This document shows positions 1 through 10,399 of a stretch of DNA of 64,000 nt, piece after piece. Location: positions 1 through 64,000 of the forward strand of contig NZ_JAGGJA010000018.1 in the NCBI RefSeq assembly GCF_026229185.1, read 5' to 3'. Numbering within the stretch: the first letter of the stretch is position 1; every line of letters starts with the position of its first letter. The notes beneath the pieces are model-generated. The model was not told the origin of the DNA and did not search any database. It saw nothing but the letters and a program-made list of their open reading frames with translations. Origin of the DNA: Fodinibius salsisoli (GTDB taxonomy: Bacteria > Bacteroidota > Rhodothermia > Balneolales > Balneolaceae). Both the position numbers and the translations under genes were made by a program.

Positions 1-121
1 TGCCTAAAACCACCTCTTTATCGGGATTTTTTTAAATGGAATCCCTCCATTTGTGGAAAAGGTGCATCTTAGTTACCCTTTTTAACACTTTTATTTGACT
101 CTTAGCTAAGGGTATGCGCGG
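1..121. other. Left-edge non-coding stretch
   Basis: No gene is visible. A perfect 7-bp hairpin (AAATGGA at 34-40 with TCCATTT at 46-52) and a palindromic CTTAGCTAAG near 101-110 occur here. The stretch ends in GCGCGG directly before the GTTAGGC box at 122-128, much as GCGCTG precedes GTTAGGT at 815-821. It may therefore hold a degenerate attC-like site, partly outside the window. Confidence 0.4.
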
Positions 122-134
122 GTTAGGCGTAAGC
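122..134. repeat. Left 13-bp inverted repeat of the DinB cassette-like unit
   Basis: GTTAGGCGTAAGC reads as the exact reverse complement of 689-701. It begins with GTTAGGC, which fits the integron core site GTTRRRY. The pair encloses the DinB-like gene. In a circularised integron cassette these two arms would be joined into one attC stem, which is why the match runs beyond the core heptamer. Seen: the exact 13/13 match. Inferred: the integron interpretation. Confidence 0.6.
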
Positions 135-154
135 TCTTTTCCCAATAATGCTTA

Positions 155-661
155 TCATGCTGGAACCCCGTGTTTTTCTGCGTAATAAAAAAGGATATCA
201 AAACTTCCAGGGGCATAGCCGAGCTCTCGCAGTAGCACAGCAATTTGCCCGCGATGGTGTGCGCCATGAATAATTGAATGATGCAGTAATTCTCCCAAAG
301 GCATTGACCGTTTTTTGTCTTCTTTGCCAGAGTATTCAACCCTTTGATTTAGATCCTCATCTTCGAATTGAGATAAAAATTCACGCATATAACTTTCAAC
401 GTTATGCCAATCCTTAATCAGTGGCTCCACTGTGGGATAGTCTTCAGCTTTAAGGCTTGCCCCGCGTTGGTGCCCACCACATCGACTAAGCCAACCCCAT
501 TCTGTACTAAGTAAATGAACCATTGTATTTCTGATGGATCGGTATCCTCCGGCAACAGTTTGGGTAAATTCTGCAGTTGTAAGCTGGGAGACCACAGGCA
601 AAATTTTTTTATTTGCCCAATAGTTATAATCGTAGAAAGTTTCTAAATCTTGAACCGTCAT
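155..661 (-). CDS. DinB family protein
   Basis: 168-residue protein of the DinB/YfiT metalloenzyme superfamily, a four-helix bundle that binds a divalent metal through three histidines. His49 lies in the MVHLL segment, and the second cluster LLHHSIIHGAHHRGQ (around 126-139) supplies the other two, probably His132 and His136. The C-terminal LGYAPGSFDILFY is also typical. Many members are thiol-dependent S-transferases or stress-induced proteins; the substrate cannot be read from the sequence. It stands alone on the minus strand, flanked on both sides by the 13-bp inverted repeat at 122-134 and 689-701, so it looks like a self-contained gene unit. The family call is firm; the specific function is unknown. 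Confidence 0.85.
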   Translation of the reverse strand: MTVQDLETFYDYNYWANKKILPVVSQLTTAEFTQTVAGGYRSIRNTMVHLLSTEWGWLSRCGGHQRGASLKAEDYPTVEPLIKDWHNVESYMREFLSQFEDEDLNQRVEYSGKEDKKRSMPLGELLHHSIIHGAHHRGQIAVLLRELGYAPGSFDILFYYAEKHGVPA

Positions 662-694
662 TCTACTTGGATTTACATTTCGATAGTTGCTTAC

Positions 695-821
695 GCCTAA
701 CGACCTGGCGCTTAAGCGGCAGGCGTCAGAATGTTGTAATTGGTTACAAAAGAAGGTTAGCTAAAAAATGGTAAGCGGGCAAGGGAGGGTGAGGCCTGTC
801 CGTTTATAGCGCTGGTTAGGT
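695..821. repeat. attC-like recombination site between two cassette-like genes
   Basis: This 127-bp element starts with GCCTAAC (RYYYAAC) and ends with GTTAGGT (GTTRRRY). Inside these, GCGC at 708-711 faces GCGC at 809-812, CGG at 717-719 faces CCG at 800-802, and CAGGC at 720-724 faces GCCTG at 794-798, leaving unpaired bases between the blocks. That is the R''-L''...L'-R' layout of an integron attC hairpin. No integrase gene is in the window, so an integrase-less cassette cluster is the best reading. Orientation is not settled. A covariance-model search for attC would decide. Confidence 0.5.
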
Positions 822-861
822 GTACTTTGAACTTGGATTTTTTAAAAGATAAAATTATTTC

Positions 862-892
862 TTGACTCTGACGCGACGTAAGGTCTTATCTT
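862..892 (+). promoter_or_regulatory. MerR-type promoter with 19-bp spacer
   Basis: TTGACT at 862-867 and TATCTT at 887-892 are separated by 19 bp, the lengthened spacing that MerR-family activators correct by twisting DNA. The spacer contains an imperfect dyad, CTGACG...CGTAAG (868-882), suited to a dimeric regulator. It sits 32 bp before the start of the MerR-like gene, which suggests autoregulation. Confidence 0.7.
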
Positions 893-924
893 ATTGACAG
901 AACAACAATAAAACAAGAAAAATC

Positions 925-1656
925 ATGAACGACCGACTGTTAAAGATTGGAGAACTTGCCGAAAAGACTGGTTTGACTAACAGAACAATTCGTTATTACG
1001 ATGAGCTTGACCTGTTAAAACCTACAAAACGCAGCAGATCAGGATATCGGTTGTATGGGCGGGACGAGCTGGAGCGTCTCCAAAAAATAAGATCTCTCAA
1101 ATTTATAGGATTACAACTAGAAGAGATAAAGGAATGCCTGGAAGATGAGGATTATAATTTGGAGAAAATTATATACCGGCAGATGAAGCAAGTACGAACT
1201 GAAATAGAACTTGGAAAAGAACTCTACAGTCGCCTGAAAACAATCGCTAATCTTCTAAAATCTTCAGAGGATCTCTCTACAGAAGAACTTTTAAAAACCT
1301 TAAATACAATGACTAAATACGAAAAATACTATACGAAGGATCAATTGGAATATTTAGAAAAGCGGAAGCAGAAGCTTGGTGAAGAACGAATTAAAGAAGT
1401 ACAGCAAGAATGGAAAGAACTCATAGCAGAAGTTCGAACAGAAATGGAGAAGGATACCGATCCGAACAGCGAAAAGATGCAAGAACTCGCTGCTCGCTGG
1501 GAAGAATTAATCCAGGAATTTACCGGAGGTAATAAAGAAATACGGAAATCACTTTCTAACATGTACAGTAATGAGGATACTGAAGAGGCCTCTCATGGAT
1601 ATGTGGACAATGAGACCATGCAATTTATTAGTAAAGCAATGAAAAAAGCTGATTGA
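925..1656 (+). CDS. MerR family regulator with TipAS-like effector domain
   Basis: 243-residue regulator. Residues about 5-75 form the MerR winged helix-turn-helix (KIGELAEKTGLTNRTIRYYDE, then SGYRLYG), followed by a long dimerisation helix. Residues about 130-240 resemble the TipAS antibiotic-recognition domain (YYTKDQLEYLEKRK, then the WKELIAEVRTEM helix). No cysteine pattern for metal sensing is present. TipA-type proteins bind small molecules such as thiopeptides and activate promoters with stretched spacers, and such a promoter (19-bp spacer) lies directly upstream. The gene lies between the attC-like element and a 13-bp repeat at 1661-1673 that matches 814-826 in reverse. The natural ligand cannot be inferred. 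Confidence 0.85.
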   Translation: MNDRLLKIGELAEKTGLTNRTIRYYDELDLLKPTKRSRSGYRLYGRDELERLQKIRSLKFIGLQLEEIKECLEDEDYNLEKIIYRQMKQVRTEIELGKELYSRLKTIANLLKSSEDLSTEELLKTLNTMTKYEKYYTKDQLEYLEKRKQKLGEERIKEVQQEWKELIAEVRTEMEKDTDPNSEKMQELAARWEELIQEFTGGNKEIRKSLSNMYSNEDTEEASHGYVDNETMQFISKAMKKAD

Positions 1657-1660
1657 TTAT

Positions 1661-1673
1661 AGTACACCTAACC
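1661..1673. repeat. Right 13-bp inverted repeat of the MerR cassette-like unit
   Basis: AGTACACCTAACC is the exact reverse complement of GGTTAGGTGTACT at 814-826, so the regulator gene is enclosed by a perfect inverted pair, just as the DinB gene is by a different pair. It contains ACCTAAC (RYYYAAC). No matching L'' block or downstream GTTRRRY box was found, so if this is an attC its distal half is lost or very divergent. Confidence 0.55.
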
Positions 1674-2110
1674 TAAGCTTATTCATATGGTTTCTATGGT
1701 ACGTATCGAATGGATAATATTCAAGAAGTGGGCCTATAGAGAATAATAGCCGATAATGATCATATTATTTGTATTCAAAAGATGTTACCAATACAGATAA
1801 TGTCGATGGATAATATATTTTATCTGTATCGAAACCGGGGGCATTACTGATCTAAGATCCAACATGTTACCCAAAATCGGTACGATTTTATGGAGACGTA
1901 ATCGCTTTTTTCGTGCTGTTATTGTAAATACTGATACAATATTTTAATTCTGGTAAGCTATCCAGTCATAAAAATCATCAATATCATGAAAGTCACCCTA
2001 TGTCCGCGGGTCTACGTTTGAACAAAGCATTACTTGCCAGCTGAAGGGCAAGACGTAGTTGGGATATTCCATTCTATCGTTCAAAAGAATGGCAGGAATA
2101 ATAAAAGTCG
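1674..2110. other. Non-coding spacer with several hairpins
   Basis: No credible gene lies in these 437 bp. Perfect inverted repeats are ATACAGATAA (1791-1800) with TTATCTGTAT (1820-1829), ATTGTA (1921-1926) with TACAAT (1935-1940), and CCATTCT (2069-2075) with AGAATGG (2086-2092). The motif TCGA(A)TGGATAATAT occurs twice, near 1706 and 1803. The last hairpin lies just past the end of ligA but has no T-tract in that direction. Confidence 0.5.
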
Positions 2111-4138
<2,028 letters not shown>

Positions 4139-5233
4139 TTAGTTATCAAGGTCGTGAACAACGGAGGGGGGCGGCGCTTGGATGGGCAGGGTATCCGGCG
4201 CGGGCTGGAGCCATTTGGAATCTTCCTGGAAAAAAGAACGATTTATTTCCACTCGGCCTGTTTCAGGATTCAGAAACTGCTCCTCAAAATCTGTAATAAC
4301 GTGCCCATTCATCAACAGTACAATGCTGGATAGACCGTCCCGAAAATGAAATTCGTTGACAAAATCAAACTCAATAGCTTCGCCGCGTTGAATCCAGTAG
4401 GGGTTCAGCTGATCCGTGATATCGGTGTAAACTCTAACCGGCTCCAGCTTCTCGTATGCTGCATACAGTACAATAGAGAGCGTGTCTGGTAGTGCCCCTT
4501 GAGCTTGAGGTTGGCCTCTAAAATCAGAAAGATTCACCGTATCATCACTTGCCCGAGGGTTTAACTCTGATTGGATAGAATCAGGGGTACTGGTTGTTTG
4601 GGGAAGGCCCTGCTGAGTAGTCTGAGTGTTGGTCGGGGCGCCTTTGAAATAGAACCAATACACAAAAAATGCAGCAACTGCCAACAAGATCAGCCCAACG
4701 ATAAGGGCAAAACGCCTCTTGGATTTCACGGTCTTGGCAGGCTGGAACTGGTACCCTAAGTTTACCCAATCTACGGATTCCACATCCTGAGAACGCAGTA
4801 CAGGATTTTCTTCTTTTGGCGCCGAAGCCTCGGGTTGTGAGGGCTGATCAGAAGTGGTTTCCTCCTCTTCTTGGGAAGCTTCATCATCTTTCGTTTGCTC
4901 GGTGATGTCATCATTTTTTTGATCCGGAGCGTCGCTATCCTCAAAGCTGCTGCGTTGCTCATCCTCAATAAGAGAACCATCGTAATTATTGTGCTGTACT
5001 CGATTCAGAGCATACACAATTTTTTGTTCTTCAATAGACAAGGCCTTGGCATAACTCCGAACATAACTGCGGACATATATAGCACTACCGTCCGAATTTT
5101 GAAAGATAGAATTATCCTCAATGGAAGATAAAACTTTCTTTGGAATTTTAGTGGACTGATGAATCTCTTCAATAGTCAGTCCCTGGCTTTTACGAATTAA
5201 AGCCAGATCATTTCCCAGTGATGGCATAGGCAA
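4139..5233 (-). CDS. RodZ-like helix-turn-helix membrane protein
   Basis: 364 residues with the RodZ architecture: an N-terminal helix-turn-helix of HTH_25 type (LGNDLALIRKSQGLTIEEIH, residues about 5-75, including YVRSYVRSYAKAL), a long acidic Glu/Asp/Ser/Thr-rich linker (about 85-150), a basic stop then a single membrane span (FALIVGLILLAVAAFFVYWFYF, about 177-198), and an extracytoplasmic C-terminal domain of about 160 residues. RodZ links MreB filaments to the cell-wall elongation machinery in rods. Whether this homologue does so is inference. It precedes ligA with a 24-bp gap. Two close start codons (MPMP) make the exact start ambiguous by two residues. Confidence 0.8.
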   Translation of the reverse strand: MPMPSLGNDLALIRKSQGLTIEEIHQSTKIPKKVLSSIEDNSIFQNSDGSAIYVRSYVRSYAKALSIEEQKIVYALNRVQHNNYDGSLIEDEQRSSFEDSDAPDQKNDDITEQTKDDEASQEEEETTSDQPSQPEASAPKEENPVLRSQDVESVDWVNLGYQFQPAKTVKSKRRFALIVGLILLAVAAFFVYWFYFKGAPTNTQTTQQGLPQTTSTPDSIQSELNPRASDDTVNLSDFRGQPQAQGALPDTLSIVLYAAYEKLEPVRVYTDITDQLNPYWIQRGEAIEFDFVNEFHFRDGLSSIVLLMNGHVITDFEEQFLNPETGRVEINRSFFQEDSKWLQPAPDTLPIQAPPPSVVHDLDN

Positions 5234-5388
5234 GTTATAGATTTAATTATATTCATATAAGAGCCGCTTTAATAGGCGTAAATCTAAGCAAATATCATGG
5301 TTGGCAAAAGTTTTTTGACCAGTTGACTTTTTTATTTGTAAGGATTCCCTTTTTCAAGGGACTTACCTGTAAAAAGGAGGACCTGACG

Positions 5389-6105
5389 ATGACTAAATTA
5401 TTCAAAATTCTTGCAGAAGGGCTTTCTGAGGTTCTTTTTCCCAAAGTGTGTGTTTGCTGTGGCAGAGAAAACACTCAGAAGCATCGGCAGATATGTTCTT
5501 TTTGTCTGCAGGAACGATTTGAGGACGCCAATCCTGGTAATGAGCTGAGCTCCGGCGATACGCTTCTTCCGGAAGGGGTTCTTGCCCAACATGCCTTATG
5601 GCAATTCGATAAAGGGGGTGACTTGCAGGATTTACTGCACTTACTAAAATATGAACGCTTAACGACCGTCGGTATAGATTTAGGCCGGGAGCTGGGGAAG
5701 CGGGTACACAAGCATCCATTTTTGTCGCGGACTGTAAAGGAGGCGCCCCAAGCCGTTATTCTTCCAGTACCGCTGCATTATCTTAAATTTCGTTATCGAG
5801 GCTTCAACCAGGCCTTTAAGATTGCGAAAGGGTTTCAAGAGGCCTGGCCTGACATTCCACTGTGCGATATTAAAAGTGTCGTCAGAAGAAAGAATACACG
5901 CACGCAAACCGGCTTTTCTTTAGAAAAACGATTGCAGAATATCGAAGATGCCTTCCGGGTGAAGGTACCATCTGTGGTAGATAAGAAGTTGATTATCATC
6001 ATTGATGATGTTTTTACAACCGGAGCTACTACATTTGAGCTCGCCCAAACGGTGCGGGCATCCGGAGCTGAATCGGTAGTTGTATTGACCGTTGCACAGG
6101 CATAA
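5389..6105 (+). CDS. comF: ComF family phosphoribosyltransferase-like protein
   Basis: 238 residues from the ATG at 5389, chosen because GGAGG lies 8-12 bp upstream (AAAAAGGAGGACCTGACG); a longer frame from 5323 adds 22 residues with no such site. An N-terminal zinc-ribbon (CVCCGREN...ICSFC) is followed by a type I phosphoribosyltransferase domain with the PRPP-binding loop IIIIDDVFTTGAT near the end. ComF proteins take part in DNA uptake during natural transformation and in strand processing in several bacteria. Divergent from the RodZ-like gene; it may lead the plus-strand run that follows. Confidence 0.9.
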   Translation: MTKLFKILAEGLSEVLFPKVCVCCGRENTQKHRQICSFCLQERFEDANPGNELSSGDTLLPEGVLAQHALWQFDKGGDLQDLLHLLKYERLTTVGIDLGRELGKRVHKHPFLSRTVKEAPQAVILPVPLHYLKFRYRGFNQAFKIAKGFQEAWPDIPLCDIKSVVRRKNTRTQTGFSLEKRLQNIEDAFRVKVPSVVDKKLIIIIDDVFTTGATTFELAQTVRASGAESVVVLTVAQA

Positions 6106-6155
6106 TTTTTAGGATATAATTCATTTTTTGCTAAAAGAAGGATATTTTTAGAACT

Positions 6156-6791
6156 ATGAACAGACAAACCTCTCGATCTCAAAATTTATTCCTGGAAACA
6201 CAACTGGGTATTGTTACTCGCACCGGCGACTGGTTCCATACAACTGCAAAGCATATTGAACAATTTGTGCCGGGCTTATTAAAAGAACGTTCGCTCGATT
6301 TATTGGTTGAGGAAGCCGTGGCATGGGTGCGCAGTGCCGACAGTTTAGCCCTGACTATTCTACTGGTACTGTTGATGTTTATTCATCCCATTTTTGCAGC
6401 TATTATTGCTATTACCTTCCATTTTTTCTGGTATCGTTTTAAAAGTGGTTTTGTGACCATCTACCTGGGCAAGGTGCTGAAAATGATGAATACCGATGGT
6501 TACCTGTTGATTACTTCATTGGTGGTAATCAGCCTGGTGGGCATGGATGGACAATACCTGGCAGCAGGAGTCGGACTGGTATTCTTTTTCCTGATGAAAC
6601 TAGGCCTTCTAAAGCGGCTATGGGATAAGATTGATGACGAGAAATCTGAAAAACTATCGCTGAATGATCGTGTGTTTAAGATGGTTTTGGTAAAATATGC
6701 AATGCATTACAACAAGGCTCCTTCAGAAATCCAAAGTATGGAAGATAAATTTAAAGAATTAGCAATTAGCAGAAAAAAGGGTGGAAGTTAA
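6156..6791 (+). CDS. Unrecognised integral membrane protein
   Basis: 211 residues, family not recognised. Hydrophobic stretches lie at about 63-92 (long enough for one or two spans), 116-130 and 134-150. The N-terminal 60 residues are amphipathic and the C-terminal 55 are charged and probably cytoplasmic (DDEKSEKLSLNDR). No catalytic motif is evident. It lies 50 bp after comF and 6 bp before a histidine phosphatase gene, so it is very likely translated from the same message. The overall look, helices followed by a soluble tail, fits a small membrane scaffold, but no function is proposed. Confidence 0.7.
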   Translation: MNRQTSRSQNLFLETQLGIVTRTGDWFHTTAKHIEQFVPGLLKERSLDLLVEEAVAWVRSADSLALTILLVLLMFIHPIFAAIIAITFHFFWYRFKSGFVTIYLGKVLKMMNTDGYLLITSLVVISLVGMDGQYLAAGVGLVFFFLMKLGLLKRLWDKIDDEKSEKLSLNDRVFKMVLVKYAMHYNKAPSEIQSMEDKFKELAISRKKGGS

Positions 6792-6797
6792 CTGAAT

Positions 6798-7421
6798 ATG
6801 ACGAATTTATATTTGGCCCGACACGGAGAGACCGAGTACAACAGGCGTAGCCAAATGCAGGGCAGAGGTATTGATGCACCTCTCAATGAAACCGGCCGTG
6901 AGCAGGCTAAAGCTATTGCAACACATGCCAAGTCGTTAGATTTGCATCATATTTATAGCAGTAGCTTGAAGCGTTCTCGCCAAACCGCAGAATTTGTTGG
7001 CCAGGATTGTGGACTGGATGTTCAATCTTACAGCGAGCTCGATGAAATGGATTTTGGTGAGTTTGAGGGTAAGCGGGCATCAGAAATAAAAACGGAATTA
7101 CAGACTCTTCATACCAACTGGAAATCAGGGAATGTTACGTTCGCGGCCTCTGGTGGTGAGAGCCCACAAATGGTATTAGATCGGGCCGCCACTAAAGCTG
7201 AGCAAATTATGGCCGAACACCATACCTCGAATTTATTGTTTGTACTTCATGGGCGACTGATAAGGATATTACTATCGCACTGGCTTGGACTTGGTCTGTC
7301 AGCTATGCACCATATTGAACACAGCAATGGAGCGTTATATCATTTACGTTGGGACGGTGAGCATTATAATTCCGTTTACCTGCATAACACCGATCATTTG
7401 CAAAATGGAGCGTTAAGCTGA
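6798..7421 (+). CDS. Histidine phosphatase family protein
   Basis: 207 residues of the phosphoglycerate mutase-like branch 1 superfamily. The phospho-accepting histidine is in LARHGETEYN at the N-terminus, with the companion arginine in SSLKRSRQTA, and the second histidine in LFVLHGRLIRI near residue 153. Members dephosphorylate small metabolites such as alpha-ribazole phosphate, sugar phosphates or 2,3-bisphosphoglycerate; the substrate cannot be chosen here. A cobalamin adenosyltransferase occurs elsewhere in the window but not next to it. The start is 6 bp after the membrane-protein stop. Confidence 0.9.
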   Translation: MTNLYLARHGETEYNRRSQMQGRGIDAPLNETGREQAKAIATHAKSLDLHHIYSSSLKRSRQTAEFVGQDCGLDVQSYSELDEMDFGEFEGKRASEIKTELQTLHTNWKSGNVTFAASGGESPQMVLDRAATKAEQIMAEHHTSNLLFVLHGRLIRILLSHWLGLGLSAMHHIEHSNGALYHLRWDGEHYNSVYLHNTDHLQNGALS

Positions 7422-7486
7422 TAAGAAGGCAGAACGGTCAATTTAACTGTGGATACAGGAATCAAATTTAAAATTGTTGAGCATTT

Positions 7487-8176
7487 ATGAGTGAAAAAGT
7501 ACGGAGTATGTTTGCGGATATCGCCGATGACTACGATCGCGTTAACTCCATCCTGTCATTTGGGGTACATCACGCATGGCGTAATCGAACGGTGCATCTG
7601 AGTACCGCAAAAGAAGGGGATCGGGTACTCGATTGTGCCACCGGAACCGGTGATTTGGCCCTGCAGTTTAAAGAAAAAGTTGGTCCAACGGGGCATGTGC
7701 TGGGCACAGATTTTTGCAGGGAGATGATTAAACATGCGCCCGAGAAGGCGCGCAAGAAGAAGTTGGAAGTGGATTTTGAGGTGGCAGATGCCATGGATCT
7801 GCCCTACGAAGACGATCGGTTTGATATTGCAAGTATAGCCTTTGGAATCCGAAATGTGGATGACCCCGTGCAGGCGCTTAAAGAAATGGGCCGGGTGGTA
7901 AAGCCGGGTGGCAAGGTGGTTATACTGGAGTTTGGACAGCCAAAGGGACTGCTTAAGTATCCATACGAATTGTATAGCCAGCATATTATGCCAGCTATCG
8001 GTGGCTGGATTAGTGGCAATCGGGAAGCATATACCTACCTGCCCCGTACAAGTGCTGAGTTTCCGGCGGGCGATAAGTTTATAGCATTGATGAAGGAGTC
8101 CGACGCATTCTCGTCGCAGACATCTGAAAAATTAACCGGTGGAATTGCATATGTTTATGTGGGTACCGTTCAATAA
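7487..8176 (+). CDS. menG: Demethylmenaquinone methyltransferase
   Basis: 229 residues matching UbiE/MenG, which methylates demethylmenaquinone (or the ubiquinone precursor) with S-adenosylmethionine. Visible signatures are the N-terminal MFADIADDYDRVNSILSFG, the SAM-binding motif VLDCATGTGDLAL, and FGIRNVDDPVQALKEMGRVVKPGG. In a Bacteroidota-like organism menaquinone is the expected quinone, and the two succinate/fumarate enzymes in this window would use it. It opens a tight group with fabZ and panB (gap 48 bp to fabZ). Confidence 0.94.
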   Translation: MSEKVRSMFADIADDYDRVNSILSFGVHHAWRNRTVHLSTAKEGDRVLDCATGTGDLALQFKEKVGPTGHVLGTDFCREMIKHAPEKARKKKLEVDFEVADAMDLPYEDDRFDIASIAFGIRNVDDPVQALKEMGRVVKPGGKVVILEFGQPKGLLKYPYELYSQHIMPAIGGWISGNREAYTYLPRTSAEFPAGDKFIALMKESDAFSSQTSEKLTGGIAYVYVGTVQ

Positions 8177-8224
8177 AAAATGTATATTAAACTCCAATTT
8201 TACTACAATTAAATACCATTTGAC

Positions 8225-8671
8225 ATGTCAGTAATGCAAATAGAAGCGATTAAAAAAGTATTACCTCATCGATATCCTTTCTTGTTGGTAGATCGGGTCT
8301 TAGAGCTTGAAGAAAAGCGTATTTTAGCGCTTAAAAATGTTACGGTGAATGAAGAGTTTTTTAATGGTCATTTCCCGGGAAAGCCCCTAATGCCGGGTGT
8401 ACTGCAGGTAGAAGCACTGGCCCAAACCGGATGTATTATGCTTACCGAAAAACATATAGAAGACCCGGATAACAGCCTTATTGTCTTTACCAATATCAAC
8501 AAAGCAAAATTCAGAAGATCAGTAGTGCCGGGCGATCAGCTTATGATGGAAGTAGAACTTACCAACAGGCGCCGCAATTTTACCACCATGGAAGGGACTG
8601 CAAAGGTAGATGGTACCGTGGTGTGTGAACTGGAAGCGACATCTGCAATTGTTCCAAAAGAAGACGAATGA
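8225..8671 (+). CDS. fabZ: 3-hydroxyacyl-ACP dehydratase FabZ
   Basis: 148 residues, a full stand-alone FabZ, which removes water from beta-hydroxyacyl-ACP in the fatty-acid elongation cycle. The hot-dog-fold signature is clear: [13 protein letters not shown] at the N-terminus, the active-site histidine in [15 protein letters not shown], then the catalytic-glutamate segment [11 protein letters not shown]. In many Bacteroidota fabZ is fused to lpxC; here it is separate. Its stop overlaps the panB start by 4 bp (ATGA), implying translational coupling. Confidence 0.95.
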   Translation: MSVMQIEAIKKVLPHRYPFLLVDRVLELEEKRILALKNVTVNEEFFNGHFPGKPLMPGVLQVEALAQTGCIMLTEKHIEDPDNSLIVFTNINKAKFRRSVVPGDQLMMEVELTNRRRNFTTMEGTAKVDGTVVCELEATSAIVPKEDE

Positions 8672-9495
8672 GCACACAGAATCCCACAGATCGGCCTGCC
8701 AAAATAACGACCCAAACCATCGTTGATATGAAAGCCGATGGGCAGAAGATTAGTATGCTCACGGCTTACGACTATACGATGGCTCGTATTCTTGACCAGG
8801 CGGGTATTGAAGTCATTTTAGTAGGTGATTCGGCCAGTAACGTGATGGCAGGCTATGATACCACGGTACCGATGACCCTCGATCACATGATTTATCATAC
8901 TTCTTGCGTAGTTCGTGGCGTAGAAACGGCCCTGGTGATTGCAGACTTGCCTTTTATGAGTTATCAGGTTACGCCCAAAGAAGCGTTAATAAGCGCCGGA
9001 AGAATGATGAAAGAAGCCGGTGCGCATGGCGTGAAACTGGAAGGAGGGAAGCCCGTGGTACAAACAATTTCCAAAATTGTGGAAGCCGGCATTCCCGTAA
9101 TGGGCCATCTGGGACTCACCCCCCAGAGCATTTATAAGTTTGGTACCTACAAAGTACGCGCTACGGATACTGAAGAAGCCCAGCAACTTATAGATGATGC
9201 CAAAAGTCTCGAAGAAGCGGGATGTTTTTCCATTGTGTTAGAAAAAATACCCGCTCAGCTTGCTCAAAAAGTTACTGAGGAAATTACTATCCCCACCATC
9301 GGCATTGGTGCGGGGCATGAATGTGATGGACAAGTATTGGTAACCCACGATATGCTGGGACTTAATAAAGACTTCAAACCGCGGTTTTTACGACGTTATG
9401 CTGATATGGATACCGATATGACTGACGCCGTACAGCATTACATCCAGGATGTTAAGTCGGGTGATTTCCCCAATAAAGATGAAGAGTATAATTGA
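8668..9495 (+). CDS. panB: 3-methyl-2-oxobutanoate hydroxymethyltransferase PanB
   Basis: 275 residues. PanB adds a hydroxymethyl group from methylene-tetrahydrofolate to alpha-ketoisovalerate, the first committed step to pantothenate and coenzyme A. Signatures: [20 protein letters not shown], the metal-binding [26 protein letters not shown] in VKLEGGKPV, and [21 protein letters not shown]. The N-terminal 15 residues are poorly conserved; the start is set by the 4-bp overlap with fabZ. coaBC, a later step of the same pathway, lies about 6 kb away on the other strand. Confidence 0.96.
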   Translation: MSTQNPTDRPAKITTQTIVDMKADGQKISMLTAYDYTMARILDQAGIEVILVGDSASNVMAGYDTTVPMTLDHMIYHTSCVVRGVETALVIADLPFMSYQVTPKEALISAGRMMKEAGAHGVKLEGGKPVVQTISKIVEAGIPVMGHLGLTPQSIYKFGTYKVRATDTEEAQQLIDDAKSLEEAGCFSIVLEKIPAQLAQKVTEEITIPTIGIGAGHECDGQVLVTHDMLGLNKDFKPRFLRRYADMDTDMTDAVQHYIQDVKSGDFPNKDEEYN

Positions 9496-9637
9496 TAAAT
9501 AGGCAGAGATTCGTAGTAGCTAAACGACTGATCAGCTGGCTATTTTTATTATTTATTTAACATTCATCATTACAAATTAAGCGTTGAAAAGCGTAGATTA
9601 ATTGAACGTTAGAGTGACTTAAGTAAAAGAGTTTTTT

Positions 9638-10399
9638 ATGAGTGATAATAAGCCTGTAATTCTTATTTGTAATGATGACGGTATTTTTTCTCCTGGTATC
9701 CGGGCACTCGCTGAGGTAGCCGACGAATTTGGGGAAGTCCATATTATTGCCCCGGACCGCCAGCAGAGCGCGGTGGGACATGCCGTAACGGTTAGCACGC
9801 CCCTGCGGTCACGTTCGTTCCAGATTGACGGACGGTTTAGCGGTCAGGCGGTAACGGGTACCCCTGCTGATTCTATAAAACTGGCCCACGATCAGCTGAT
9901 GAAACGCAAGCCTGACCTGGTGGTAAGCGGAATTAACCATGGAAGTAACGCCGGAGTCAATATACTCTATTCCGGCACTGTAAGTGCGGCCACGGAGGGC
10001 ACGATTTTAGGATATCCTTCCATTGCGGTAAGCTGCACCGATTTTGATGAAGATGCCGACCTGAGCGGCTCCAAAGAGGCCGCCCGCAAGGTTATCAGGT
10101 ACGTTTTGAACCAGGGATTGCCCAAAGGAGTGACCCTCAACCTGAACGTCCCGGCGGGCGAACTTAAGGGTATAAAGTGGGCCCGACAGGCCGATAGTCG
10201 GTATGTTGAAGAGTTCGAAGGTCGCGTGGATCCCAATAATCGATCGTATTACTGGCTCACCGGCCGACTGGAACTGCTGGATGAAGGCGATGATCTGGAT
10301 ATCAACGTGCTGAAAAAGGGGTATGCATCACTTACTCCCATCCAATACGATATGACGGCGTACTCTCTGCTTAAAGATGTAGAAGATGTTGAGCTTTAA
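9638..10399 (+). CDS. surE: 5'/3'-nucleotidase SurE
   Basis: 253 residues. SurE is a metal-dependent phosphatase acting on nucleoside monophosphates, linked to stationary-phase survival. The metal-binding ILICNDDGIFSPGI is at the N-terminus, followed by VHIIAPDRQQSAVGHAV and the third motif VVSGINHGSNAGVNILYSGTV. It is preceded by 142 bp of non-coding DNA, so it may have its own promoter. It converges on the lipase-like gene, and the two stop codons overlap within a single TTAA. Confidence 0.95.
   Translation: MSDNKPVILICNDDGIFSPGIRALAEVADEFGEVHIIAPDRQQSAVGHAVTVSTPLRSRSFQIDGRFSGQAVTGTPADSIKLAHDQLMKRKPDLVVSGINHGSNAGVNILYSGTVSAATEGTILGYPSIAVSCTDFDEDADLSGSKEAARKVIRYVLNQGLPKGVTLNLNVPAGELKGIKWARQADSRYVEEFEGRVDPNNRSYYWLTGRLELLDEGDDLDINVLKKGYASLTPIQYDMTAYSLLKDVEDVEL

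Noticed and set aside
2069-2092. Hairpin CCATTCT/AGAATGG as the ligA terminator
   Set aside because: The stem is perfect but no T-tract follows in the direction of ligA transcription; kept only as a hairpin in the spacer description.
5323-5388. Upstream extension of comF by 22 codons
   Set aside because: The GGAGG site fits the ATG at 5389, and the extra residues are not family-like.
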